This document shows, in pieces, positions 1 through 9,516 of a stretch of 31,311 nt of DNA (position 1 is the stretch's first letter; the number at the start of each line of letters is the position of its first letter). This DNA comes from Collybiopsis luxurians FD-317 M1 (lineage: Eukaryota; Basidiomycota; Agaricomycetes; Agaricales; Omphalotaceae). The notes beneath the pieces were generated by a model that had not been told where the DNA came from, ran no database searches, and saw nothing but the letters and a program-made list of their open reading frames with translations. A program made the translations under genes and the position numbers. The stretch spans positions 224,612 through 255,922 of the forward strand of contig KN834832.1 of NCBI GenBank assembly GCA_000827265.1. Reading direction: 5' to 3'.

Positions 1-174
1 GTGAAGTTGCTGCTTGAAAATGGTGCAGATGTGAATGCCCAGGGTGGTGAATATAAAAATGCACTCCAGGCAGCTGCACAGGAAGGCAATAAAGCTGTTG
101 TGAAGTTGCTGCTTGGATATGGTGCAGATGTGAATGCCCAGGGTGGTGAATATCCCATGTTAGATCCCAACTAA
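1..174 (+). CDS. Ankyrin-repeat protein, 3' end only
   Basis: The frame starting at base 1 is open for 57 codons and ends at TAA 172-174; the 5' part lies outside the window. It reads as one and a half ankyrin repeats: the segment GADVNAQGGEY occurs twice, each time after a VKLLL helix, with ALQAAAQEGN between them. This consensus is typical of ankyrin tails of fungal STAND/NLR-like proteins, so the missing N-terminus may carry a NACHT or similar domain (inference). The second repeat does not continue into the expected ALQAA helix but runs into PMLDPN and a stop, so the array is either cut by a rearrangement near base 150 or interrupted by an intron. No CpG is present, unlike the genes at 9-21 kb. 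Confidence is high for ankyrin repeats, low for this being a functional terminus. Confidence 0.75.
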   Translation: MKLLLENGADVNAQGGEYKNALQAAAQEGNKAVVKLLLGYGADVNAQGGEYPMLDPN

Positions 175-1248
175 TTCTGCCTGCTAATCCAAACCTATAC
201 CATCATTTAACCCTTCCTAAATGACATCATCTACCACTGCAGCCATTGCCATCCAACATCATCACTCTTTCTGCTGCCCAGTAATATACAATGCAATTCC
301 TTAACACATTGACATTTTGTTGTACCTCTGTGATCCCCACATATCCTTACTGTCTATCTGTTGAATTACAATACCTTCAGTTACTATATTACTTCATGAT
401 CAGTTCCAACAATAGGCAAGTTGTAATTACCTAGAACTACTGTCTACTTGTCTAGCTGCTTTCTCATTTTGCTTTCTTCTCTTGTAATCTTCTTTTGTTT
501 GTTTCAAATACATCTACTCATTTTGTTTAGTGTCACTTGGACCTCAATTGAGCTCTGAATTGATACTTTCAAACTTGCACAGCTCTGAAGTCACATCTAT
601 GACTTCATTGCTGCTGTTTCCTTCTGTCTACTGGTACTTACTGCCTATTGGCAGTCACTTACCCTTATTCAGTCATTTTTGCATCTAGTCCATGCATTTC
701 TCATATCTGAATGTGGTCATTGAGTCACTCATAGCTACTATCACTTCAGGCACCCACCTATCAGACCTAATTAGTGTGATTTTTGAATGTAAAAAATTTA
801 TCCTAAGAGGGCCACCTAGGGAGTCTTTAGCCCATCTTGTGAGGGTTTGATGGGTTACAGCCCCATGGAAGTCTCATTGGGCTTCCAGCCCCTTTGAAAG
901 CCAATTTCAAATGAATTTCATTTGTGAGAGCCTCTTCATCAACCAGTTATCAGCAGTTGCTCAAGTTGACAATATTCCAGGCTGTCAACTGATTAAGTAC
1001 ACAGACAAATAGGATTAAGATGAGATAAGATGATCTTGAAATAATATTATCTAATCCCTCTTTTCCTTCTCAAGCTTAATTGTTGATCCTATTCAGAGTA
1101 TGTTTGTATTATCCCCCCTGCCCCTCTCTTAAAATAGGCCCCAAAAACTTACCAGTCCCTTTGATCATTATTAAGCTTGTCACTTCAAGTATCAAAGGAC
1201 AATCTTACAACCTAGGAGTACAGTAGTAATATCTCACTTAAGTAGGCT
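175..1248. other. CpG-poor AT-rich stretch, no gene seen
   Basis: I see no open frame with recognisable protein similarity here. The sequence has almost no CpG and reads like old, mutated repeat DNA. At 800-900 there is a GC-richer patch with CCTAGGG and TGGGCTTCCAG blocks that resembles the interiors of the MITE-like elements found elsewhere in the window. Confidence 0.5.
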
Positions 1249-1482
1249 CGTCTGGAAAAATCACCTATCCTCCAGGATAGTATAGAATGGCCTCAGAGCT
1301 GCCCAGGTGACCTGGGGAGCATGGGACCCCTATGGTACTGACAGTGCCAGGAGACACTCCCCCAAATCCTGTGTGCACTGGTCAGCTTCAGGTCAACTGA
1401 GTCAGCCTGAGCATCTCTGAGGCTCCCTGGGTATCCCTGGGCAACCCTGAACAATCCTGGGAAGAATCTGCTAATTCTGATA
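1249..1482. mobile_element. Candidate MITE, CCWGG-rich interior
   Basis: The left edge CGTCTGGAAAAAT resembles the CATCAGGAAAAAT terminus of the better-defined elements at 22933, 28179 and 30341. The interior is dense in CCTGGG/CCCAGG/CCTCAG blocks like those elements. The right edge (ATTCTGAT near 1474-1481) is a poor partner, so the boundary is uncertain. No coding capacity. Confidence 0.35.
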
Positions 1483-1636
1483 TTACACATGCATATATTT
1501 GTAATCATTCTTCTGTCATTCTTACAATGGCATACAAATCTCAAGAAGGGGGAATGAGATGTATTAACATAATAACAGTACATAATACACCAGTAAATTA
1601 TGTAGGAAGAACAACAAGAATGAGATATGGGTACCA

Positions 1637-2035
1637 GATGTAGGAGAGAAATCTAGACCATTTATTTATTTAGCACCAAGGAATGAAAAAAAAGGTCAAA
1701 AACTTGCCAGGAATATCCCATCCTTCTCCACTGCACCTCACTTGTCTTTATATCCTTCCCCATGAATGTGAGCTTGAGATATGAGTGTAGGATGTAGGAG
1801 AGGGATCTACTAGTAGAATATCTATTTAGCACCAAGGAATTAATCAAAGGTCAAAAACTCACCAGAAATATCTCCTCTTTCTGTCCTGTACTCTTTTCCC
1901 TTGTATGCTGTCCTTAAACAGCAACCATAAGTATTCAGAGTGGAGAATTAAAGAGGAGAATTCAAAATATTTAATTAGTACCAAAGATAGTAATTAAAAA
2001 AATGGCCCAAAACTCACCAGGTCAATGTCCCAGTG
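1637..2035 (-). repeat. Three tandem exon/intron-like modules
   Basis: Three related blocks lie about 155 bp apart, near 1640-1720, 1795-1880 and 1945-2035. Each contains a core that on the + strand reads TTTAGCACCAAGGAAT, then GGTCAAAAACTYRCCAG. Read on the minus strand, the two left-hand-most upstream blocks give a donor-like GTGAGTTTTTGACC and, about 45 bp on, an acceptor-like TAAATAG, so each looks like a short intron between exons of about 100 bp. The middle exon has an open minus frame (1662-1847) containing KTSEVQWRRMGYSW. The first copy has GCAAGT in place of the donor. I do not recognise the protein. It is best read as the remains of a gene with internally duplicated exons. Confidence 0.45.
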
Positions 2036-2039
2036 CCTT

Positions 2040-3460
2040 TCCTGAGGTCCCTTGCTCTTGAATATTGGATAGAGAATAATGAAAGATATCCATGAAAGTA
2101 TTAAGTCATTGGCAGGAGGCAGAGTAAGTTACAAGTGCATGGAATGAAATGGAATGCCGAGTTTTTGAGGTGGTGAATTCCATGCCTGATCCTAGACACT
2201 CTGAACACATCTGCTATCTCTTACTGTATCATGATAAATATTTTCAGGTAGACCCTGAGTTCTCCCTAATGATTTTTAATCACTACTACAATCAAATTGA
2301 GCACTACTGGAAGTCACCTGATTGTCAAAGATAAAAGATTCACAGAAATACAGAACAGGCTTTTAAGTATAAGTCCCTCAGCTCTACAGGCTCTATCTTT
2401 GAGCTAGGGACAAAGATATTGTATAATTAGTACTTGTGAGAGAGGGCCGCCACAATGGATTGCATGGCAATAATGAGTCTGAGATTTACCCTAGCCTGCA
2501 AACTCTGCATCCAGCTGCACATATGCTAAGATTTGCATAAGTAAAGCTGCATGCAACAGATACTCATCATTGACATTGTCAGGACCCAGCAAAGAACATT
2601 GCAGGGAGGCATCCAGTGGACCTTCTAGCACTCAGAATGAGCCAAAGCATAGACAGAAAATGCCAATTGATTTAGGGCAATGAAGATCAATTTTTGGGTG
2701 TATACTGAGGCTACTGTTTCTCTATGTTTTTGTATGTAAGGTTGATAAAATGGCATCTTCACTCTCTGTATGCCATACCTGCAGATATAAAAGTGCCATT
2801 GCAAGTCTCAGAAGCCATTTTTGGTGCATTTACAATGCCGAGGTATTGACTTCTATATCTCTTGATAGATTCAGTTAAATTCAAAGTCATGATCCTCAGA
2901 AGACTGTCATCTTCACTCAAAAATGGGGGTTGAAGCCAATCACTTGTGATGCACACAATTCTGCCTCATAAATCTATTTGAGAAAAGGAACATCATGAAC
3001 AGCCAAATGGTCACAAAGTTTGAGTAAACAAATGAAGGGAAGCAATGAGAACTATCAATGGAGAGTAAAAATAACAGAACATTAACCTTGAGGGAAGCTG
3101 GCAACTACTTAGATCCACATTGTGTCAACATCCCTGACACCAGCTACCCCAACCAGTGCAAATACTATGAAACTGAAGTGGAAGCTGCATGTGTGATGCT
3201 GCTCCTCGGAATTTGCCATTCAAAGAGGTGGTACAATAAGCACCTTCCACCACTTTGAATGGCATTTGCTGAGAAATGATCACTTGTCAAAAAAACATAA
3301 GTTGCTGTAAGGTCACAGAGTGGTCACATTCACACAGACCATATACAGGGAAAAATGTAAGCATTTTGTCACAGCAGTGACCCCAAACTCCCCGACAAGG
3401 ATGATTCCTCTGTTTCACTTTGGACTTGTAATTGTTATAACAAATTCTTGATTATTTACA
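2040..3460. other. CpG-poor stretch, only unrecognised short ORFs
   Basis: Two short + strand open frames (2149-2334, 61 aa; 3058-3258, 66 aa) and one minus frame (2759-2956) exist. The 3058 frame contains DTSYPNQCKYYETEVEAAC, which looks protein-like, but I cannot tie it to a family. No promoter, intron or repeat structure supports any of them as a gene. CpG is very rare throughout. Confidence 0.35.
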
Positions 3461-3720
3461 AAAGACTTGCTGTAGCAAGTCACTCAAATGTATTATATTT
3501 CCATAATCAGGTTACTGTCAATGTTGTCACCTGCCAAATACTAATCTGGGTAAAATCTGAGATCCAGGGCTTCTATTGACACAGAAAAATGCCAAGGTAT
3601 GGGTTCAAACCCCCAGTTGCTGTCAACAAGACTTGAAAAACTACACGTGTTACCACTTAGCCAAAGACCCATTGTATATTTAGTGGTGTTAATGCTATAC
3701 AGTACCCCTTCAGCAACCCT

Positions 3721-3827
3721 CAGGGGCTACACCCCTGGACCCCCATAGATATATCTAGCCCCTAACGCCTAACCTGCCTAACGCCTAACCAGCATGCCTT
3801 CAGCACGAGTCCCCTAACCCCTAACCC
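3721..3827. repeat. C-rich block with telomere-like CCCCTAA repeats
   Basis: A small hairpin, CAGGGGCTACACCCCTG (3721-3737), is followed by irregular CCTAACG/CCTAACC units (3759-3790) and CCCCTAACCCCTAACCC (3811-3827). These resemble the fungal telomere unit CCCTAA but are degenerate and spaced. The block is locally richer in CpG than its surroundings. Confidence 0.45.
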
Positions 3828-3844
3828 AGCTTTCCCATCCTTTG

Positions 3845-3917
3845 GCAATGTGGAAACATGCTCCATTATGGTAGGGTTAGCAGAGCTAACCATAACCAGA
3901 GCATGCTGCCACATTGC
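3845..3917. repeat. 73-bp foldback (inverted repeat)
   Basis: The arms at 3845-3863 and 3899-3917 are each 19 bp and complementary except for three central bases (GCAATGTGG-nnn-CATGCTC). An inner second pair (TTATGGT...GTTAGC with GCTAACCATAA) extends the stem toward a short loop. Transcribed, this would form a strong hairpin. It may be the end of a transposon or a foldback MITE. Confidence 0.6.
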
Positions 3918-4083
3918 AAATTACTAGTTAAGTTCAGACACCATTGCTATGGTGCAGTATTTATTATTATATCAAGTAAATTATTATTTCCAGCACTTAT
4001 TATAACAATCAAATTGTAAATAATGTATAACTTGCTATAGCAAGTGAAATTTTATAAATACATTGTTAGTAGATGTATCTTCA

Positions 4084-4566
4084 AAGTTAAAAAAAGATCT
4101 CTCTGCTGCTGCTCCAGCCAATTAAGAGAAAGAGTGTTACCATTTACTTAAAGACCTTGACTTAGTAGCTTGGAAAGTCAAGGGGTCTATTACTAACAAG
4201 AAGAGACAATCAGGTGAGATAAACTCTTTGATTGATCATTGGGGTAGCCCATCTTGGTATACTACAATAGCACCTGCTGATATCAAACACCCTATATGTA
4301 TTTACCTTGCAGATGACAGTGGCAATTGTGTATTCACACCTGCTGTATATTCAGTATCTGAACAAGCTAAAATGGACATTAATAACCCTGTGGCACATGC
4401 TTGCTTCTTTCATTACTTTGTTACTCTATTTCTGAGAGAAATTTTGGGAATCAACTCAGATCATGAAGGCTGGTTTGGACATCCTGTTGCCCACTATGCT
4501 ACAGTTGAACAGCAAGGAAGATTGGCACTGCATTTACACATGTTACTATGGATTAATTGGAACCTG
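4084..4566 (+). pseudogene. Helitron Rep/helicase fragment (HUH domain)
   Basis: The frame through 4228-4566 encodes GSPSWYTTIAPADIKHPICI, then NPVAHACFFHYFV, then TVEQQGRLALHLHMLLWI. This is the N-terminal Rep-type domain of Helitron transposases; the HLH at 4531-4539 is the HUH metal-binding motif of rolling-circle nucleases. The same frame extends upstream to 4126 (KVKGSITNKKRQSGEINSLI) and past an in-frame TAA at about 4123. No intact start exists, and the fragment ends immediately after LLWI, where sequence homologous to the coiled-coil gene family begins. The catalytic tyrosine region and the helicase domain are missing. It is a dead remnant with very few CpG. Confidence 0.85.
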
Positions 4567-4569
4567 ATT

Positions 4570-5890
4570 ATGAAGTGTTGAGTACAGCTGGGGATATATT
4601 ATGGACAATGTCAATTACTGGGGGAGGGGGAGAGAGTCCCAGAGCATTGAGGCAGTTTTTCTGAGTGGATTGACTGCTGGAGTAGGTGGTGGAGAGCATT
4701 CCAGAGCATCAAGTACAGTTGAGGCAGAGTCAATTACTGAGGACAGTGGAGGAGAGCATCACAAAAGTACAATTGGGAATATCATGTTGAGTGAGATCCA
4801 AATATACCCTAACGAAATATCCCCAACTGAGCAAGTCAAACCTGAGAATCTCCCACTGGAGCCTGTTGCAAGACAGCACACCCCAGTCCCTGGACTTTCT
4901 GATTTACATTGGGTGGCAGAGAGTCCTCCATCTCTGCAGCCTGGTCCATTGTATCTGCCATCCCTGTGGCCTAGTATTGGGATAACCATACCTCCACAAC
5001 TGGCACAGTCACAGCACAGGAGACAGGGATACATTCCTAAAAGGAAAAGCAAGAGCTACAGAATCATGGTATAACCAGCAGGGGATGGCATATTTTACAG
5101 GGGAAGTAGTGGTATCTCTTACCAATTATGCAGTTGAGGTTGTGCTGTAGAATTCACCTTTGAGGCCCCCAATATAAACCAGGAGAAGGAAGGGAAAAAA
5201 GGAGACATGCCCGCACAAATGCCATTACTTCGATTGAGGCAGTGGGGGGTGCTCCAATTCAAATGCCTCATCCCAACAATTCTAAGCTGCAGAAATTAGG
5301 TGGATGGAGAAATATGTTTGTGAGTAAAACAACTGCAGCGGGAGGAGGGACTGAATAGTAGGAATAAGAGTATCAGATGAGTAGGAATCACACTGGATTT
5401 GGTGCTTAATCTGCAAACCAGGAAACTTTAGTGTGGTCTATCAGCACAGAAAAGTGTAAAGATATCTTGTTCAGAGCTATGTATTCAATTCTACAACTTG
5501 AACCAAAGATCAAGTCAGATGAAATGCAAAGGGAGATTTGTATTACCTGACAAGAAGAAACTGGAGATGGAATGACCACTATCAGTGCAGCAATCAGCTT
5601 GAATGAGACCTGATATTTTGAACAACTCAATATGGCATGGTATGAATTTTGAGATACCAGAAGCAACCGCCATTATGCAATATTCCAACTGGAGGTTTGT
5701 TTTTCAAAGTACATAGCTAAAGCTGTGTCAGTAAGATGCAAATCCATTGATGGCTGTATCCATTAGGATGTAGACTCATGATAGCGACACACAAGTTTTT
5801 GATTCTAGTGATGTGTGAAAAGCATTGCAGTTGCACTGGAGGTGACTCAATCACTCCCACAGTTGAACAGACTGGTTTATCAAATCTAGG
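4570..5890 (+). pseudogene. CpG-depleted pseudogene of the coiled-coil array family (copy P)
   Basis: This stretch aligns along its length with the 3' half and downstream spacer of the array genes at 12.5-17.5 kb. Matching landmarks include GTTGAGTACAG..GGGGATA (4575; compare 13424), SITG-type repeat units, the NEISPTEQVKPENLPLEPV segment (compare the EIPPAEQIKLD motif of C), the AWG(V/A)P-IQM tail, NMFVSKTTAAGGG and the terminal RNKS. It continues into spacer sequence matching 16.95-17.50 kb. The 5' coiled-coil half is absent. Frames are broken by several indels; the open frame at 4601-5074 is partly out of the family frame. CpG sites of the island copies are mostly CpA or TpG here: for example GACTCGATC becomes GACTCAATC and CCCACGGTT becomes CCCACAGTT. 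It is a silenced and decayed duplicate. Confidence 0.8.
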
Positions 5891-6256
5891 ATGACAGGGT
5901 TGAAGGGTTCAGTATTTGTTACTGTCACTGAGGACCCTGAAATTACTCTCATTAGTGTTATTTTTCCAGTCTTCTTAGGCTATGCCATCTGGGAGATTCA
6001 ATGAAAATGCAATCAATAGAAAAGAAAATTGTTGGCATTCATGGACAGTGGGCTTTTGTAATTTAGCAATATGCTATATCATTTATAGGTGTCACAAATA
6101 TAAGGGATCTTGTGTCTGTGCAAGTATTTGCTGTTTAACTGTTTGTACAAAAGTGTCCGGACTTGTACATGTACTATATGCCACACACAAAAAGTGATGG
6201 CCCACTCTACAAGTCATCACTCAACTCTGCAAGCTTTTCCCTTTCATGACTGCACT
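5891..6256. other. Interval between pseudogene P and the NACHT gene
   Basis: No gene is recognised. Short open frames on the + strand (5982-6197 and a longer one running antisense to the last exons of the NACHT gene) have no family resemblance. It would contain the 3' untranslated region of the NACHT gene, which ends at 6257. Confidence 0.4.
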
Positions 6257-8811
6257 CTATGTTCTGGGAGAGTTCTGTACTCCAGCATTTCCTGCCCATG
6301 CATTCTGGCGGATCCTGATCCTGGAGATTCCCTTGGGTTCTGGGGAGATCAAGGAGATACTGGGTTTCCCGGGGTCTGCAACATGGTTCATTGTTATCTG
6401 CTTCTCCTCCTCCTCCTCCTCCTCCATACTTTCAAGCTCTTGCAACCTTTTGTGAAGAGCTCTGACCTGACTAGCATACCCAGAGTCCTAAGAAAAAGCA
6501 ATCATGAACAATTTTATAAAGAAAACTGTTTAATACCCCATACCTTGACCCACAAGATTGCTTTTCTTGCATCCTCACTGGTTTGTATAGCAGAAAGATT
6601 CAGCATTAAAGCTTGAAAAATGTCAGTCTGTTCTGAAGATAAATGTGGATATTTAACCAGATGGCTGATCCAGCAAAGCTTGGCATAGGCTACTACACCC
6701 CTAGCACTTTGTGACTGCTCTTGAAGGATTTGTAGACATTGCAGTGCAATGTGCTTGTTACATTCTGCAAATTTAATGGCAACAGCGTTGGAACGAAGCC
6801 CTGATTTGGACTGATCGATACCAGAATCAATCTGAGCCAAAGGTGAAATAGGTAGACAGGGCCAGGGAGAATGTGCCAAGGTTTCAACTTCTCCTGAACT
6901 TAACCTATTATCCAGGAGGGTAGAGAATACTCCCCACGTATTGGGTTGGAATAGGCAAAGATCATATTTGAACACCGAGATAACCATCATCAAGTTGTCC
7001 CTATCAAGAGTAGGTTCAATTTTTACTTGGAATCCTTGCTCAAACTGAGAATATTGTTGGGCCAATGCATTGAGTGCCAGTGAGTGATCTAACCCCTGAT
7101 ATTGAGAGGTCTATAAACAAGCCAAGTTGCATCAGGGCTAGCACCAAGGATGGAATAAAGAGGAGAGGAAAGACTGACATCTGCAGCCCAATTGGCAATA
7201 GTCTTGAGAGCATCGAGACATTTTTTAACATAAGATGTGCATGCCATTAAAGTGACATTTGAGCGCTTTACTGCGGCATTCAGAAAGCTGGTAATGTCAA
7301 AGTCTTTCAATGCACTGAGAAGTCTGTTGCTAGGCATTTTTTGAACCCATTGGCAATGAACATGCCACCAATCCCATGCATAGGTATTGATATCAAATTT
7401 TGAGTTTGTGCTGGCATGAACAAGAGCGGTTCAATCAAATGCAGAAAGTAAAGAAGTGATACTTACAACTCAAAATTTTGGTCAACTTTGATGGAAGATG
7501 CAATACGTTTTAGCAGATAGAATGCTATTTGCTCATGTCTTGCCTCCTGTGATTTTTGTACATAGTAGTCTCCAGAGCGCTTCTTGTCAGACAAAAAGTC
7601 ATTAAAAGATGCATGGCGGATTGTAATATTGGAATTTTTGTCATCTGGAATGTCCAAAACTGAGTGTAAACCGAAAAGCAGTGCCCCAACTTTCCCCTTT
7701 GTGAGATAAAAAAGACCTTCAATACATTGTGCAGAGGTTTGTTCATACTGTTTAGTTAAAAAGATGTTGGGACCTGGTCTCAAAAGATGAGCCAGAACAT
7801 CAAGAAGGAGATCCTTCTGTCTGTATGGAGAGAGAATCTGCAGGTATAACCAATCCAGATCAGGATAGGGGGAGTCACAATCTTCAGGAACAGTGATGTT
7901 GAGAATTATCTCTAGCTGTTCAGTGGGCAGACTATGGTAATCTCCAACATACTTGAGGACAGTAGCTGCATAAATAAATTGGCCACATGCCCTCTGTACC
8001 AGTAGTTGTACAGTTCCTTTGCCAGGCCAGTCTTTGGATACATGTTCCATAGTATGCCAATGATCTTCTCGAATTTTATTGAATTCCTCGTGAAGGTACT
8101 TGGCGATGTCCTTCCCAGGTTCAAATGCATCACCAAGGTCACAACGAGCTACCATAGTATGAAAACCTTGGTGATCAAATGCTTTGCGAATGCGTGGCTC
8201 AGGCCTGCTGCAAATGAGGAACTCAAATGGCAGCCTTGAACTAGATGTAGCCTTGTAAATGATAGAAAGAAGTCGCTCCTGTGATGCAATGTCGACACAT
8301 TCATCTAGCCCATCAATCACTATCAGCTGAGGAAGTGCCTTCCATAGTTCAGCATCCATTTGACTGCAAGGCCTGAGTATGAGTTCCTCGAACTGTTGCT
8401 CGAGATTGGCGTGGATGATATTACGGTTTTTACGGATAGTGAGATCAATGGAGTCTCTGAAAAAGGTGCCAAGGATAGGAGATGTCGCTAACTGAAGGGA
8501 AATGGTAGTGAAGAATTGTTTCAGGCTATTTCGGGTGGGGTCTAACCGTGCAAAGAAGAAACTGGCAGCGAGACGACTGAGGGCATATTCTTCCGAGATG
8601 GTCTGAGCTACGGCAGATTTACCAACGCCTGCTGCACCATAGAGCCAGTAGACAGGAGTTGTTTTTGTATCATGGCTGACCCAATTTCGCAAAATCTCAA
8701 GAATCCGGGTACGAGTGCCGGGATGACAATTCGGAGGAGGGCAGCGAAGCTCGGCGTTATAAGCAGCACCGACTACAGCGTTTTGATAGAGAATTTCAAT
8801 GCCTTTTCCAG
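6257..8811 (-). CDS. NACHT-domain NTPase (STAND/NLR-like), apparent frameshift
   Basis: Three exons are seen on the minus strand: about 8811-7467, 7410-6544 and 6487-6257 (stop 6259-6257). Introns 7466-7411 (56 bp, GTAAGT donor, phase 2) and 6543-6488 (56 bp, GTATGG to TTAG) keep the frame. The first exon carries Walker A GAAGVGKSA (about 8638-8612), Walker B LIVIDGLDE, the NACHT-typical SRPEPRIR, and the winged-helix-like HASFNDFL. The second carries an AWDWWHVHCQWVQ segment found in agaricomycete STAND proteins as I recall them. The last is a short tail with a run of Glu. Such proteins act as signal-transducing NTPases in fungal non-self recognition (known of the family). No ankyrin, WD or TPR repeats are visible. 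Within exon 2, near 7089-7095, the frame breaks at PLNIRG-stop and resumes one base out as LDHSLALNALAQQYSQFEQ: a one-base deletion or sequencing error. The start is not resolved. The frame is open upstream to about 8828 and includes GKGIEILYQNAVVGAAYNAE, with a possible acceptor at 8812, so at least one 5' exon is missing from this model. Confidence 0.8.
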
Positions 8812-9516
8812 CTGCGAAAGATAGCTCTCAGCGTAGGCCATAGGCGAGGCCCAGAGGGGTACGCACGAGAATCCTGATCTTCGTCTTTTCCGTGCCAATT
8901 GCGAATGTTATATAGGTTACCGGCTACAAACGATCCGCCATTGATCGTGAACTCTTGAGCGTTCGAGAACATGTATCAGGGAAGGAAGAAAGAGTTATCA
9001 GATCATGACCTATGCACACTACACGCACACTACACGCTGCATGCTGCAACCGATGGCATTTTACATTGAACCGGTGGTACCGGACCGACACCTCTGTGGG
9101 CAGGGGCAACGGACACTTACAATGTACATAATATTATGTACATCCTTCTTGCTCCGTGCTCAGGCCAATGGACGACGACGGCCGCGTAATTCTGCTTCGC
9201 TTGTGCTCCGGGCTCATACAGCAGCAATTTTACGATTTGTCGGGCAATTGTAGTGTCATGATCAATGGTTTGGCTCTCCGGTATTCACGCTGCAATGCTG
9301 TTTGTTTTGTTCGAATACCGATGGCATTTTACATTGGACCGGTGGTGCCGGACCGACGCCCGTACACTTAAGTACAATATACATGCTCATACTCACGCTT
9401 TGCTCGGCATCAATGGTTTGGCTTTCCGTCGTACCGCTTTTACAGCCTGGTCCTGGCGAAAGTATTTCACAATGGGATATTCGACGTGAATCTTACAACT
9501 AATTCACCCGCACTTA
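8812..9516. repeat. Upstream region of NACHT gene with a duplicated block
   Basis: Two copies of a block lie about 260 bp apart. One is around 9045-9135, the other around 9310-9385. Both contain CCGATGGCATTTTACATTG, then ACCGGTGGT-CCGGACCGAC, then a GTACAATRTACAT stretch. A second pair, ATCAATGGTTTGGCT, occurs at about 9261 and 9409. CpG is frequent. It probably contains the NACHT promoter and possibly its first exon, but I cannot place a start codon. Confidence 0.5.

Larger units (their letters stand above)
3464..4045. repeat. Element bounded by paired short palindromes
   Basis: A perfect 16-bp palindrome, ACTTGCTATAGCAAGT, lies at 4030-4045. A near copy with the same arms and a GT centre, GACTTGCTGTAGCAAGTC, lies at 3464-3481. 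TTATAACAA occurs about 25-55 bp before each palindrome, so the two ends may be direct copies of one another. The interval also carries C-rich telomere-like blocks and a foldback. It may be a non-autonomous element of about 580 bp; the class is not recognised. Confidence 0.4.

Noticed and set aside
3759..3827. True telomere or chromosome end
   Set aside because: CCCTAA-like units are few and irregular, with unique sequence continuing on both sides.
4601..5074. 157-aa ORF as a functional gene
   Set aside because: It crosses frames of the family, lacks the conserved N-terminus and coiled coil, and sits in the CpG-decayed pseudogene.
7047..7096. A 49-nt intron explaining the NACHT frame break
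   Set aside because: GT...AG candidates exist on the minus strand, but splicing there gives an immediate TGA and removes a protein-like stretch (LDHSLALNALAQ).
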